Source: Icerya purchasi (Eukaryota; Arthropoda; Insecta; Hemiptera; Monophlebidae). Taken from it: a DNA stretch of 64,000 nt. The stretch is taken from the NCBI GenBank assembly GCA_039619475.1, contig CM077116.1, positions 204,375,117 through 204,439,116 on the forward strand, in the 5' to 3' direction. The notes beneath the pieces were generated by a model. It worked only from the letters and a program-made list of their open reading frames with translations, was not told the origin of the DNA and ran no database searches. A program made the translations under genes and the position numbers. Positions 36,771 to 47,290 of the stretch are shown here, one piece after another. Positions within the stretch are counted from its first letter, which is position 1; each line of letters begins with the position of its first letter.

Positions 36771-38050
36771 CAATCTATTTTGTCGGTACTTTGCCTTCTT
36801 ATAGAAGAACCGTGATATTCCTCGCAAAATGAGTTTTTTTTTTTCCATTGTAACCAAGAAATAATTCAAAACTAATAAATTTAATTTACGGTTTGCATAG
36901 AAATGTCCGTCAACTGAAGCTTTTATCGAGAAAAGCTTCAGTGAATGTGTTCATGAAGCGTACAATAGAGCCAGACGGTGTAAACTGCTTACTCAACGAT
37001 GACAGCATTTCTGTGTCATGCTTTTAGGGATACACGATTCAAAGAGAGAGAAGCTTCCATAACGCAAGATCGTGGCAGAATTTCTTATTAACCCTAATGT
37101 AAAAATAACATAATTGACCGGGGCAACAAACCATTCGATATTTTGTCTTCTTATATCTACAATATAGGAAACGTTTTGGAATAAAAAAAGCGATGGGAGT
37201 CGGGCTAAGAATGACGTTGTAATTAGTATATAAATATTTTACGATCTATTTGCGAATTTATAAATACTTAATAGAGATAATAGAAATATAATTTGTTGAA
37301 GTTGTCTTTGCCGACAAAGAGTTTACTTTTAGAACCAAGCAATGCATTGACTTATTTTTAATAGTCTGCCGGTAAAAAAAGTAACCATTGACGGTATTGC
37401 TGAAGTGAATCTGCAACCGTTAAAACTGTAAATTCCAAAATCTCTTGGACTTTAGCGAATTTTCTCCCTACGTAAAAGATTTGCGATACTGGTTTCCTTT
37501 AAACAGCTTCGGATTTAGAATTGCGGAATAGACTTCCTGAGATAAATAAAAAATACTGAGAACTAAACAAGAGATTTTCGAAACCTTAACTGATTAAGAA
37601 CGGATATAGTAATCTTTCCGCTAAACTGTTTCTTTAGTTCTCTTGGTCTGTACAGATTCATCTATACGATATATAAGCTGTAATTTAATGAGGCGACGTG
37701 CAGAACATATTGGCTGAATTATAGTCTAGAATAGCTTTCGTCCTTCTTGATAATATGTTTCGTTCAGTAACCGTTTTATTAGAACCGCTCATATGCGCGC
37801 GTTATGCACTAAAAAAATATATTTTAATTAGCAAAAATCATTTACGTTACTAGCCTGCAGTTATCATAGTTTGGAGAAGTACTTATGGCAAATTGAGCTG
37901 GTATAAATTTATCACCTTGAGCTACAAACTGGTTGAATTTTTCGATCGCGTGCTTATTTCGCCGATAGATAAAACTCAATTGCGATACAACCACTTTTCA
38001 ATGTTTGCTCCGACGATGACTGCAATTTGCTCCAGTTGAAGGATGTTTTA
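36771..38050. other. No recognisable gene
   Basis: AT-rich sequence; T run near 36834-36844. Nothing coding is recognised. Confidence 0.45.
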
Positions 38051-38063
38051 ACGCCGCCTTTTT

Positions 38064-38393
38064 AGGATTCCGTCCACATGTATGGAATCCTAATAAGATG
38101 GTTCAGAAAAGACAAAAATATCAAAAAAAAAGTTAATAACTCACGAACGGTTTGATTTCCAAATTTCATCATAAATTATAATAAAAATTCTCTTTAAAAC
38201 AATCTATAACTTCAAGCAAACCGATTAATCTGGGCGGCAAAAAGCCCAAAAAAACCGTCAAGAATATATAATATGATATTTAAAGCGACCTCAAAAATCA
38301 CTTAAAAATTCATAACTCATCATCAGATAAAGATGAAATTTAAAATGTAATATAAAATGCAAAAGTCCTTAAAATCAAATAATTACGGTTAAA
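38064..38393 (+). repeat. Dispersed repeat with terminal hairpin, copy 2
   Basis: It aligns over its length with the reverse complement of 28670-29043. The left end is a hairpin: AGGATTCC (38064-38071), a 12-base loop, GGAATCCT (38084-38091). No coding capacity. A hairpin at one end only is unlike classic MITEs with two TIRs. Confidence 0.8.
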
Positions 38394-38429
38394 CAATGAT
38401 TTAACTCCCCATCACCTTCTGGAACAAAA

Positions 38430-39395
38430 ACGGCAAAAAAGAGGAAGCAATAGCTCGAGTAAATCTAAAGTACACCATGAAACCCTAAAGCCAAGATTAG
38501 GAGAGGTAAGAGATAGATCAATGGAGCTAAGAGAGGAGTGGCTTCTGATGCAAGTAGGAGAGCCATCATTGAGAAGGAACAGATCATTTTGAAGGATAAA
38601 ATTCTCTAAGACCGTGCCATTACTATTGTAATTTGAACTTCCCCAAAGAGGAGAGTGGACGTTTCAATCACAACCTATGAGAAAAGGAGGGGAAAGGGAG
38701 TTGATTAAAGTTAGAAAGGGGAAATCACGTAAATCAAAAGTAGGTGGAATGTAAGCGGAAATGAAATGAAAGGGCCTAGTAGAATAGTTGGGAATTGATA
38801 TATGTACTAAGCTGGAAAAAGGAGGATTAGGGGGAAACAAAGGCTGGGCCGAATGGGCTGAAAACTGGACATCGTTCCTTACTAAAATAGCTGAACCGCC
38901 GTAGCCATCGCTGCGATTGGAACAGATCAGCAAGAACCCCATTAACATTGATCTCAGAAGAGCTTAATAACCAAGTTTCCGAAAGAAGCGCGATACTAAT
39001 ATCATGTTCATCTAACAGACGTTCTAGGGTGTTTCTGTTGGCCTTAATTCGCAGTTCCATTGTAGGACCTTCAGCTGGGCGGGCATAATGAATTCTTAGA
39101 TAGACGGAAGTTGAAAGAAAAAGAAGAAGAACACGGAAAAGTAGAACACGCACACCAAGCCAAAGAAGGAAGGAAAGTGAAAAAGAAGACAAGAAAATAA
39201 CCATTAAACCATTTCCATATTCGAACAAAATAAAAAACGCAATACCGAGAAAAGCGGAAAAGGGGCACAAGAGAGGGAAAAAGACAAAGTAATATAGCCC
39301 TCTCCACTCAGATAAATCTTTGCACGAAGATAGTAGGATGTAGGAAGCCACAGAGAAGACGGTAGCGAGAGAAAAGGATTTTAAAGACATCTGGG
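38430..39395 (-). pseudogene. I/R1-like LINE, ORF2 endonuclease domain
   Basis: The minus strand encodes the N-terminal apurinic-type endonuclease that nicks target DNA. ORF2 appears to start at 39086 with MPAQLKVLQWNCELR. A frameshift follows, and the adjacent frame continues NTLERLLDEHDISIALLSET (catalytic Glu region). After another shift come RSDGYGGSAILVRNDV, FHFISAYIPP, PPFLIGCD and, in a third frame, NVHSPLWGSSNYNSNG and IDLSLTSPNLG. It stops before the final SDH motif. The region up to ~39395 is 5' UTR or the end of an ORF1. Its pyrimidine-rich coding strand suggests the same family as 30237-32262. It is joined head-on to a plus-strand LINE at ~39395. Confidence 0.7.
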
Positions 39396-40825
39396 AGAAT
39401 GATCCGATGCCCATTGCAGTTGTAAAATCACTCCTTTTTGCAGACGATTTATGCATATTTCTTCCATACACTGATATCAACTTAGGAGAAAGCGTTCTGC
39501 AGAGCACAATTGATAGACTGCAGCAATGGTCGGAAGATCATTGTTTTTCAACAACAAAAACCATAGCAACCCATTTCTGTACACGGAAAAAGTGCGACCG
39601 CATAGTAAGCCTAATTGTTAATAACAACCGTATAGGATCCATAAATAAAGTTAAAATATTTAGGAATAACATTTGACAGCAAACTCACTTTGAAAGCACA
39701 TATTAACGCATTGAAAACTAGCTGCGGTAAAAAACTAAACCTATTGCGGAAGCTATCGCATACAACCTACGGCGCAAGCAGACATAATCTATTAATGCTG
39801 TATCGTACCCTTGTAAGGTCCAAAATGGATTATGGTGCACCAGCCTATGCTTCCGCTAACATATCGATCTTAAAATGTTTGGATACTATCCATCATACTG
39901 CATTGAGGATGGCAACTGGAGCTTTCCAAACCTTCCCGATACCGAGTCTATAATGTAATTCAGTGGAGTGGCCATTAGATTTGCGACGAACTTAACTAAC
40001 CGTGCTGGCTTTCAACATCATAAGGAGCACAGAGCCAAACTCTCCAGATGATACCACTGAGAACCAGAACGGAAGAACAATTGATCACGTTATGTCCATT
40101 CTACATCAGCTAAACATTCAAATTCCAGTACTGGCCCGGGACCCGATATCACCTATACCACCATGGTGCAACCGAGCCCAGTGCGGCATACAGAGCTTTG
40201 AAAATGCGGAAAGCTCCGTTAAAACAATTAACAAACGTGCGTCAACTTCAAACGTAACGGTACCGTTTACCGACTTTAAACATCAGCTTAAATGCCATTT
40301 TAACAACATCTGGAACAGCGATTGGCAAAAGTTACCAACAGGAAATAAATTACGCTCCGTAAAATCGTCCACGAAACCATGGCTTTCCTCAAGCCGAGAA
40401 AGCAGAAAACAGGAGGTAACGTTATGCAGACTACGACTTGGGCACACTCGCCTTACACACTCATACCTGTTAAATAAAGAACCTGCGCCCCAGTGCCAGA
40501 CATGTGATTGTCAGCTGACCGTCGAACACCTACTGATTAAATGTCCAGTTTATGAATATTATCGGAAACAACATGGAATACCATCGAATTTAAAGGATTT
40601 GCTGTGTGACGAAGAAACCTGCTTAACCAATTATTTCAGTTTCTAAATTCTTCTTATTTGTTAAAGTTGTTATAATTTTGCTAATCCTTGTTAATTTCTC
40701 TTTATTTTCCTTTTTTTCCTTCCTTTCAACTTTCATAATTTTGTAATTCCTTGCCGTGTCTCTAGTCTAAGTTGCCGTATACTACACGTAAAATAAATAA
40801 ATAAAATAAATAAATAAATAAATGT
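39395..40825 (+). mobile_element. I/Jockey-like LINE, truncated, (AAAT)n tail
   Basis: The plus-strand element starts inside the reverse transcriptase and ends with an A-rich AAATAAATAAATAAA tail (40790-40822), which is the insertion signature of several LINE clades. The 5' truncation abuts the endonuclease fragment on the opposite strand. Confidence 0.75.
39407..40646 (+). pseudogene. LINE ORF2 (RT palm/thumb and zinc finger; RNase H missing)
   Basis: Three consecutive plus-strand frames form one broken ORF2. The first has VVKSLLFADDLCIFLPYTD (active-site FADD intact) and STIDRLQQWSEDHCF. The second has LLRKLSHTTYGASRHNLLML, VRSKMDYGAPAYASA and HTALRMATGAFQT. The third runs from PIPPWCNRAQCG to VPFTDFKHQLKCHFNNIW, EVTLCRLRLGHTRLTHSYLL and a Cys/His cluster, CQTCDCQLTVEHLLIKC. 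In relatives with this C-terminus an RNase H domain sits between the PPW region and the PFTD block. Here no TDGS, E or D motif is present and the two blocks are only about 35 residues apart. I infer an internal deletion. Stops and shifts lie near 39675 and 39955. Confidence 0.75.
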
Positions 40826-41465
40826 TTAAGGAAATAATTACTGCAGTTGCAGTATAAATATTATGATCATCTTTAAGGTAACATACGGAATGCTCAGCGC
40901 ATGAAACATCATGCTTGACTGAACTTGTTTTCTCCTTGCAATGAACGTAAAAAATAGTCTGCTAATTAGGCGACATGGCGTTCTTAACCAGGGGTCATTC
41001 TGAATTTATTCTTTCTTAATAATATCGAAGTTTAGATTTTTTTTCAAATGATTTAAATTTTAAATTAGCTTAATTTTCTACTGCTAAAAATTCGTCTATA
41101 CAGTTTTCTATAAAACGATGCAGTCGTCAAGGTTAAACGACTGAAACTGAAAGTGTTGGACAAATCATTAAATAATAGCTACTTTCAGTATTAATTAACT
41201 TGTTCTGTGGCGGAATGTTGTTCTTATCTATATTTCGTATGCCCGCAGAATTTCCAGATTTAGACGAACCAACAATTTGGCTAGACCAAAACTCGCTGGC
41301 TGATGTCTAGTAACCTCATAAATATCTTAAATTGAACAAAATACTATAAAATACAATTTGCTGCGTACCGCAGTATCCTTCGAAATTTGATGCACATGCA
41401 TATGTATGTATATATATATATAGAAAGAGAGAGAAAGTTTAAGTAAAAGAAAATGATTGAAAATT
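40826..41465. other. No recognisable gene
   Basis: AT-rich; TA tract at ~41407-41422 followed by GAGAGA. Nothing coding is recognised. Confidence 0.45.
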
Positions 41466-41469
41466 TAAA

Positions 41470-41790
41470 TGGTTTTTAACCGATTTTAAAAAAAGGAGGT
41501 TCTCAATTCGACTGTATTTTTTTTTTTTATGTGTGTTACCACAGAACTTTTTTCTAGGTGAACCGATTTTGATGAATTTTCTTTTATTTGAAAGCTAGTG
41601 TTTCTCATGTGGTCCCATTTAAATTTGATCAAGCAGACCAGTAGTTTTTTTTGAGTTATCCTTAATAATGCGGCAGATTGAAGCTTTAGAAAGTTGAAGT
41701 CTTTTTGGATGCTTTTCATGACTGGTTTCACCGTTGGGTTAGATTTAGCTTTGTTTTTTGTTTTTTTTTTAATATTTATTTTTGAAGACA
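41470..41790 (+). repeat. Arthropod-type dispersed repeat (GGAGGTTCTCAATTCGACTG)
   Basis: The segment AACCGATTTTAAAAAAAGGA followed by GGTTCTCAATTCGACTGTA and a T run, then CCGATTTTGATGAATTTTC and CATGTGGTCCCATTTAAATT, is familiar to me as a very common insect repeat. This is from memory and not checked. No protein is encoded. It directly precedes the 5' end of the Jockey-type LINE. Confidence 0.5.
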
Positions 41791-41970
41791 TGACAGGGCG
41801 TGCGTCGATCGAGATAAGATCGAGCCGCGATAATCGAACTTGTGCAGACCGGTGAGATTATTCCATTATATTCATTTATCATGAATTATTACTACACTTG
41901 TCGTTATCGCTTACGCAGTACACAGACAAAAATTATTTAACATAGTCGTCGGATACGCTGATTTGTCGTC

Positions 41971-43494
41971 ATGTCGACAACAGCGGCCACGCCGACTAAC
42001 GTTGCTCAACCAATTTACGTAGACACGCAAATCCACCGTCAATATACATCGACAAATGTATTACAGCCAGCCAAATTTATTCCGTATTCCCTGCCAGGCT
42101 CTTCGGGAGCTAATCCAAATCAACAACCCGCACTAATCATTGCTCCTGAACAATTGCAGTACGAACAGCCAAATATCTTTTTACATGATGTAACCAATTA
42201 TGCTCAAGCATTTCCAGCATTACCACAAACTGTAGACGTTGATAACAATCAAGAAATGAACGAAAGTGAATGCGATCACTCAACGAACAGAAGTTATGCC
42301 GGTAATAACAACGACTGGCAGACAGTCAAGAGAACGTGTAAAAAGCGCCAGTTATTTACTAATAATAGTGATCATAAGTTGCAAAAATTGACTTATAACC
42401 GCTATGAAGCACTTTCGACTGAGGACGACCATGATAAAGTAAGTGAACAGACTACTACTGTCCCTAAACCACCACCAATATTTATACATGGAGTCGAAAA
42501 TTTTCAAAAAATGAGAGAAAAAATAGAATTATCAATCGATAAGACTAAATATGTGGCGAAAGCTCTCGCAGACAAAGTCGTTAAAGTCAACGTATACTCG
42601 CCAGAAGAATACAGACAATTAACTAAGATGTTCAGAGAGGATCAGGTAGTATTCCATACCTACCAAATGAAGCAAGACCGAACTTATAAGGTGGTGGTGA
42701 GGCATCTTCATCATTCTCTGGAGCCGGAAACAATTGCAGCGGAATTAACATTAAAAGGATTCAAAGTTCGTAATGTACACAATATTAAACAACGTCATAC
42801 AAAATTGCCACTTCCTTTGTTCTTCGTGGATTTAGAGCAGACGGAAAATTTCAAAGATATATTTAACTTAAAGGTTTTATGCAATACTGTTATCAAAGTT
42901 GAACCATCTAACAAAATGTTATCTATTCCCCAGTGTCAGAACTGTCAAATGTGGGGGCACGCTAAAGCTTACTGCACTCAGCCAATAGTGTGTGTAAAAT
43001 GTGGAGCAGGGCACAAAACAGTAGATTGTAAAAAAGACCCGAAACTGCCAGCTAAATGTGGTCTATGTAATGGATCGCATCCGGCAAATTATAAAGGCTG
43101 CGACGTTTATCAGAAGTTAGCGCAAGGTAGACAAGGAATCGTGAGAAAAGGTAAAGACTTTTTACAATCCAGCTCGAGGCAGCCAGGAATTAGCTATTCA
43201 CACATTACTACGAAAAATATCAATTCCAACTTAAATGTAAATTCAAATATTCCAAACAGTCTAGTATCTTCGGGAGATTAGTTAAATAAACCAAAAAATT
43301 TATCATTTTCAAAGCCAGTCCATTCGGAAGAGTTCGAACAAATCAATAATAACGGGACGGGGCAAATGCCAACAATCACTGAGCAGTTAGCAGGATTTTT
43401 AGCTAACTTCAAAATCATATTTCAACAGCTAATACAGCAAAATAGCACAATTCTTACCATGCTAACTTCTGTCATTAATAAACTGATTAAATAA
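41971..43494 (+). pseudogene. Jockey-type ORF1 (Gag-like, three zinc knuckles)
   Basis: This nucleic-acid-binding protein packages the element RNA. The frame is open for 436 codons, meets TAG at 43279-43281, then continues in frame for 70 more codons to the TAA that overlaps the ORF2 ATG. A single CAG-to-TAG change would explain the stop. Residues ~321-377 hold three Cys-His knuckles: CQNCQMWGHAKAYC, CVKCGAGHKTVDC and CGLCNGSHPANYKGC. Just before them is a region like the PRE/C2HC domain of Jockey Gag proteins (VVRHLHHSLEPETIAAELTL; FFVDLEQTENFKDI). The N-terminus is Thr/Gln/Pro-rich. The Gln/Leu-rich C-terminal tail (FQQLIQQNSTILTMLTSVI) lies after the stop. Confidence 0.85.
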
Positions 43495-45383
43495 TGGTTA
43501 AGTATTTAACGATAGCGACATGGGAGGCAAATGGTTTAAAAAACCATAAAGCAGAAATCGAAGTATTTTTGAATAACAATTCTATAGATATATGTTTAAT
43601 ATCAGAGTCACAATTAACCGTATTAGATTACTTTAAAATAAATAATTATATAACATATCATTGTACTCATCCGTCTGGGAGAGCGCGGGGGGGGTTCCGC
43701 TATTTTAATAAAATCAAACATAAGACATCATGAACTGGATCACTTCAGGGAGGAGTATCTTCAAGGAACCAATATTAAAGTATGTACAGTAAATGGACAG
43801 ATAGTAATATCAGCAGTTTATTGTCCTCCACGTCACAAGCTAACTATCCTGAAGAAAGGAAAAGCGAACTTATTTGCTGCTTACTTGGCAAATATATTTA
43901 AGTCTGACGTAATGTCAGATCTAACAAATTCCACATCGGATACCAGCTCAACATATTCAGCGACACAATTGCGGTCATCGTCGCTAATAAATCTTCCGAC
44001 AGCGTTTACTTCACCGCTAGAGGTGAAAAACGTAATAAAGTCGTTGAAGAACAAAAAATGTCCAGCCTATGACCTGATTACAGCGAAGTTACTCAAAGAG
44101 CTGCCACATAAAGCTCTTATGTTGATTACATTTATTTGTAACGCTATTTTTCGCCTACAGTATTTTCCGAAGCAGTGGAAGTTTGCGCAAATTATTATGA
44201 TTCCTAAGTCCGGAAAAGATCCACATAATGTATCTGCTTATCGGCCTATATCGCTACTACCAATGTTGTCTAAAGTAATGTAGAAATTAATATTAAATCG
44301 GTTACGGCCGTATTTGCAACAAAATAATATAATTCCAAATCATCAATTTGGTTTTGTTCAAACACTCCACAGTGGATCAGTTACATAGGGTAGTAAATAT
44401 AATTGAAAATAGTCTAGAAACAAAGCAGGTATGTACGGCTGCGTTTATTGATGTTGCTAAGGTCTTTGACAAGGTATGCCACGGAAGTTTACAGTACAAA
44501 TTAAAACTACTTCTTCCGGAAAATTTTTTCACAATTGATGAATTCTTACATCAATGACCGATATTTTCAGGTACGCTTTGAACATGAACTTTCTGAGATT
44601 CATCCTGTGTTAGCCGGGGTGCCTCAGGGTTCAGTGTTGGGACCCACGTTGTATTTACTATACGCTGCCGACTTTCCGGTAATGGACAGTGTGCATGTAG
44701 CTACATTCGCTGATGACACAGCCTTGCTTTCATGTAGCACGGATCCTGTCACTGCCAGTGGTAATCTACAGAATGCATTACACAAAGCGGAAGATTGGTT
44801 CAGAAAATGGAAAATAAAGATAAATGAAGAAAAATCGGTTAATGTCCACTTTACCAATAGAAAAGTTACGGTTCCATCTGTTAAAATCTGTAATACAACT
44901 ATACCAATTCAAACCAGTGTGAAATATTTGGGTATGCATTTGGACAGGCGACTAACCTGGAGGCAACATATTGATAAGAAGAAAAAGGAAATTAACATTC
45001 GAGTTAGGACAATGAACTGGCTTATAGGTAGAAATAGCGTGTTGTCAATGGAAAATAAGCGCTTGCTGTACACCACTGTCATCAGACCAATATGGACGTA
45101 CGGGCTGCAGCTTTGGGGCTGTGCTAAGCCAAAAAATATAAAAGTAATTCAAACAGTCCAGAATAAACTCTTAAGGACCCTAACAAATGCACCATGGTAT
45201 GTAACCAATGATGCTCTGCACAAAGACTTGTGCATTCCGTACGTAAATGATGTTATTAAACATTGTGCTCAGAGACACGCGTCCAGACTGGAAGGTCACC
45301 CAAATAACCTGGCTGTACAATTGCTGAATACCACCGGTAATATACTTAGATTGAGGCGTCATAAACCCTTAGACCTTTTGTAG
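43494..45383 (+). pseudogene. Jockey-type ORF2 (endonuclease-RT) with internal deletion
   Basis: ORF2 begins MVKYLTIATWEANGLKNHKA, the start of the endonuclease (relatives have WNANGL). An 8-G run (43687-43694) shifts the frame inside GRARGG. Skipping one G restores SAILIKSN..RHHELDHF and VISAVYCPPRHKLT. The text then jumps within a few codons to LFAAYLANIF, which is RT N-terminal sequence, so the second half of the endonuclease and the start of RT are deleted near 43845. RT follows: AYRPISLLPMLSKV, a TAG at 44281-44283 (Glu in relatives), a shift near 44355, AFIDVAKVFDKV, a shift near 44540, GVPQGSVLGPTLYLLY and TFADDTALLS. The thumb is intact to the stop. The deletion removes roughly 300 codons compared with family members (estimate). 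Confidence 0.85.
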
Positions 45384-45695
45384 GATTACAGATTGTGGGT
45401 GAGTGCCGGTGGGTGCTTTTCCTTTCACGTCAGTTCAGGGTCAAAAAATTCGCTGCTAAATGGCCACTTTGGCCAGATCGTGATGGAAAAAAAAAAAAAA
45501 AAAAGAGGTGATTGACTTAAAATACTATCAATTTGCCAAATTACCGTGGAAATGTAGGTTTTGATGTTTTTACGGTGAAAATGTAGTTCAAAATAAAGAA
45601 ATCGATTTTTTTTAAGTATAAAGTATGGAGAATAATGTGAAAAAAAATTGATTTTTAACAAGAAAAAAATTCAAGTATAACACTAAAAATGGTAA

Positions 45696-46180
45696 AATAA
45701 AATGTTTTTTTTACAAAAAATAAATACCGACTTGAAGGTTTATTATAAAAATTTAATAAAAATGCACTAGAAAGTAAAAAATAAAATTACTCCCGATGAA
45801 AAAAAATTGTATATCAGAATGATATACCATATCGTAACTCTTGGACAACATTAATACCTTAATTAGAGTCGGCATCAAATTCATATTAATATAATAATTA
45901 AAAACTGCATTAAATATTCATTAAATTGTTTCTAGATATTGTAATATGAATTTGATGCCGACTCTAATTAAGGTATTAATGTTGTATAAAAATTACGATA
46001 ATGTCACCTTCAAAGCTATATCACTCTGATATACATATATTTTCTAATCGGGAGTAATTATTTTTGACTTTTTAGTGTATTTTTATTAAATTACTTTTTA
46101 TTTTCTAGTGAATTTTTATTAAATTTTTATAATAAATCTTGAAGTCGGTATTTATTTTTTGTAAAAAAACATTTTATAAA
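45696..46180. mobile_element. Foldback element: ~480-bp near-perfect hairpin
   Basis: The left arm (45696-45889) is the reverse complement of the right arm (45942-46180), with a ~52-base loop. The inner ~40 bp (around TTAATACCTTAATTAGAGTC) and the outer ~70 bp (around AATAAATACCGACTT) are almost identical between arms. The right arm is ~45 bp longer because a TTTTTATTAAAT-type segment is duplicated. It is non-coding, with no TTAA or TA duplication that I can fix. It lies ~190 bp after the Jockey poly(A). It resembles a foldback MITE; a transcript would form a long dsRNA. Confidence 0.8.
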
Positions 46181-46800
46181 TGGTTTAGATGAAAATAATG
46201 TACGTTAGTATTACACTATGAGAACTAAAATGAGTTTATGACGCCTAGCCCGTTAAAACGATTTTAATCTGCTTCCACTCGGTAGGTTAAAATATAAAAA
46301 GTTTGGTAAATTAGTAACAATTAAAAAGAAATATGGATCTTTACATGAATACGAATGCTTGTCTGATCGGCTTTCGATTAACTGTCAATAATAATAAATC
46401 TTTAATAATAATTAATTCTGTTCTATTGAAATTTTAATAGTTTGGCTCGCGAACTTCTTTTTCCTCATTTGGCTTCGGTTCAAAAATCAATATAAACACG
46501 AAATTATGCAAAATTACTTCTGGTGTTTTTATTGAGACGTTTTATTTTCTGTTTTTTTTCTTTACAATAGTAATGATACTAAACAGAATCACGATAAGAT
46601 GGGAGAAAAATAACCGCAAAGAGTAACGAGGAGAATATTAACTGTTATTAATCTTAATAAAATATATAAATAGTCTCTAATTTCCGAAAAAACTTTATTC
46701 AGAGACGACTCGTATTCGAACCCACTTACGTTATTTTGCGTGATACGGTTAAACTGAATGTGTAACATATTTTCTTCTTTATCAAATTTCAGAAACAACC
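46181..46800. other. No recognisable gene
   Basis: AT-rich, with short frames only. Confidence 0.45.
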
Positions 46801-47290
46801 GATCAATATGGATTAGATATTCAACATGTTACTCAACTTAAATATCTAGGTATAATTATTCATAATAATTTAAAATTTTCATTAAAAATAAAATAAATAA
46901 ATTTTTACTTATATTTAACAAATTATACAACAACCAAAATGCTATAAATTACAAAAAGGGAATAATATTGTATAAGTCAGTAATACTAAGCAAATAGAAC
47001 GATAAGCTATCATGCAGCTTTAGTTACAGCAGGTCTTAAACCGATGGATATAGAAATCGACAAGCATTTTAATTTGTTTAGTGTTAAACATAATATCAGG
47101 CAGAGTAATGAATTTAGTAACGTAAAATATATTCATAAAAACCTGTTTACCTATCAAAATCAATTACTTAACGTCGGGTTTTTAATTAATTTTTTACGGT
47201 CCTTCGGTTGCTGCGAAAAATTTGAGAGCTTATCAGCTTTGAAGATTCTAGAGCATTACTCCCGATTTGATACTCCATTCTCCATCTAAT
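46800..47290 (+). pseudogene. LINE reverse transcriptase C-terminal remnant
   Basis: Broken plus-strand frames read QHVTQLKYLGIIIHNNLKF (the RT thumb KYLG block), then ILYKSVILSK, then YHAALVTAGLKPMDIEIDKH and FNLFSVKHNI. The order and the G..P.D.EI....L...K pattern resemble the end of R1- or Loa-like reverse transcriptases. Stops and a frameshift near 47010 break it. No catalytic RT block is left. The last frame (to 47289) has an Asn/Phe-rich end with no known motif. Confidence 0.5.

Larger units (their letters stand above)
41800..45504 (+). mobile_element. Jockey-type LINE, nearly full length, poly(A)
   Basis: Both ORFs are present in order, with a ~150-bp 5' UTR, a ~100-bp 3' UTR and an 18-base A tail (45487-45504). 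ORF1 ends and ORF2 begins with the overlap TAATG (43492-43496), a translational arrangement typical of Jockey elements. The copy is dead: one stop in ORF1, and in ORF2 a G-run frameshift, a large internal deletion, a TAG and two more shifts. The 5' boundary is approximate and I could not identify a target duplication. Confidence 0.85.
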
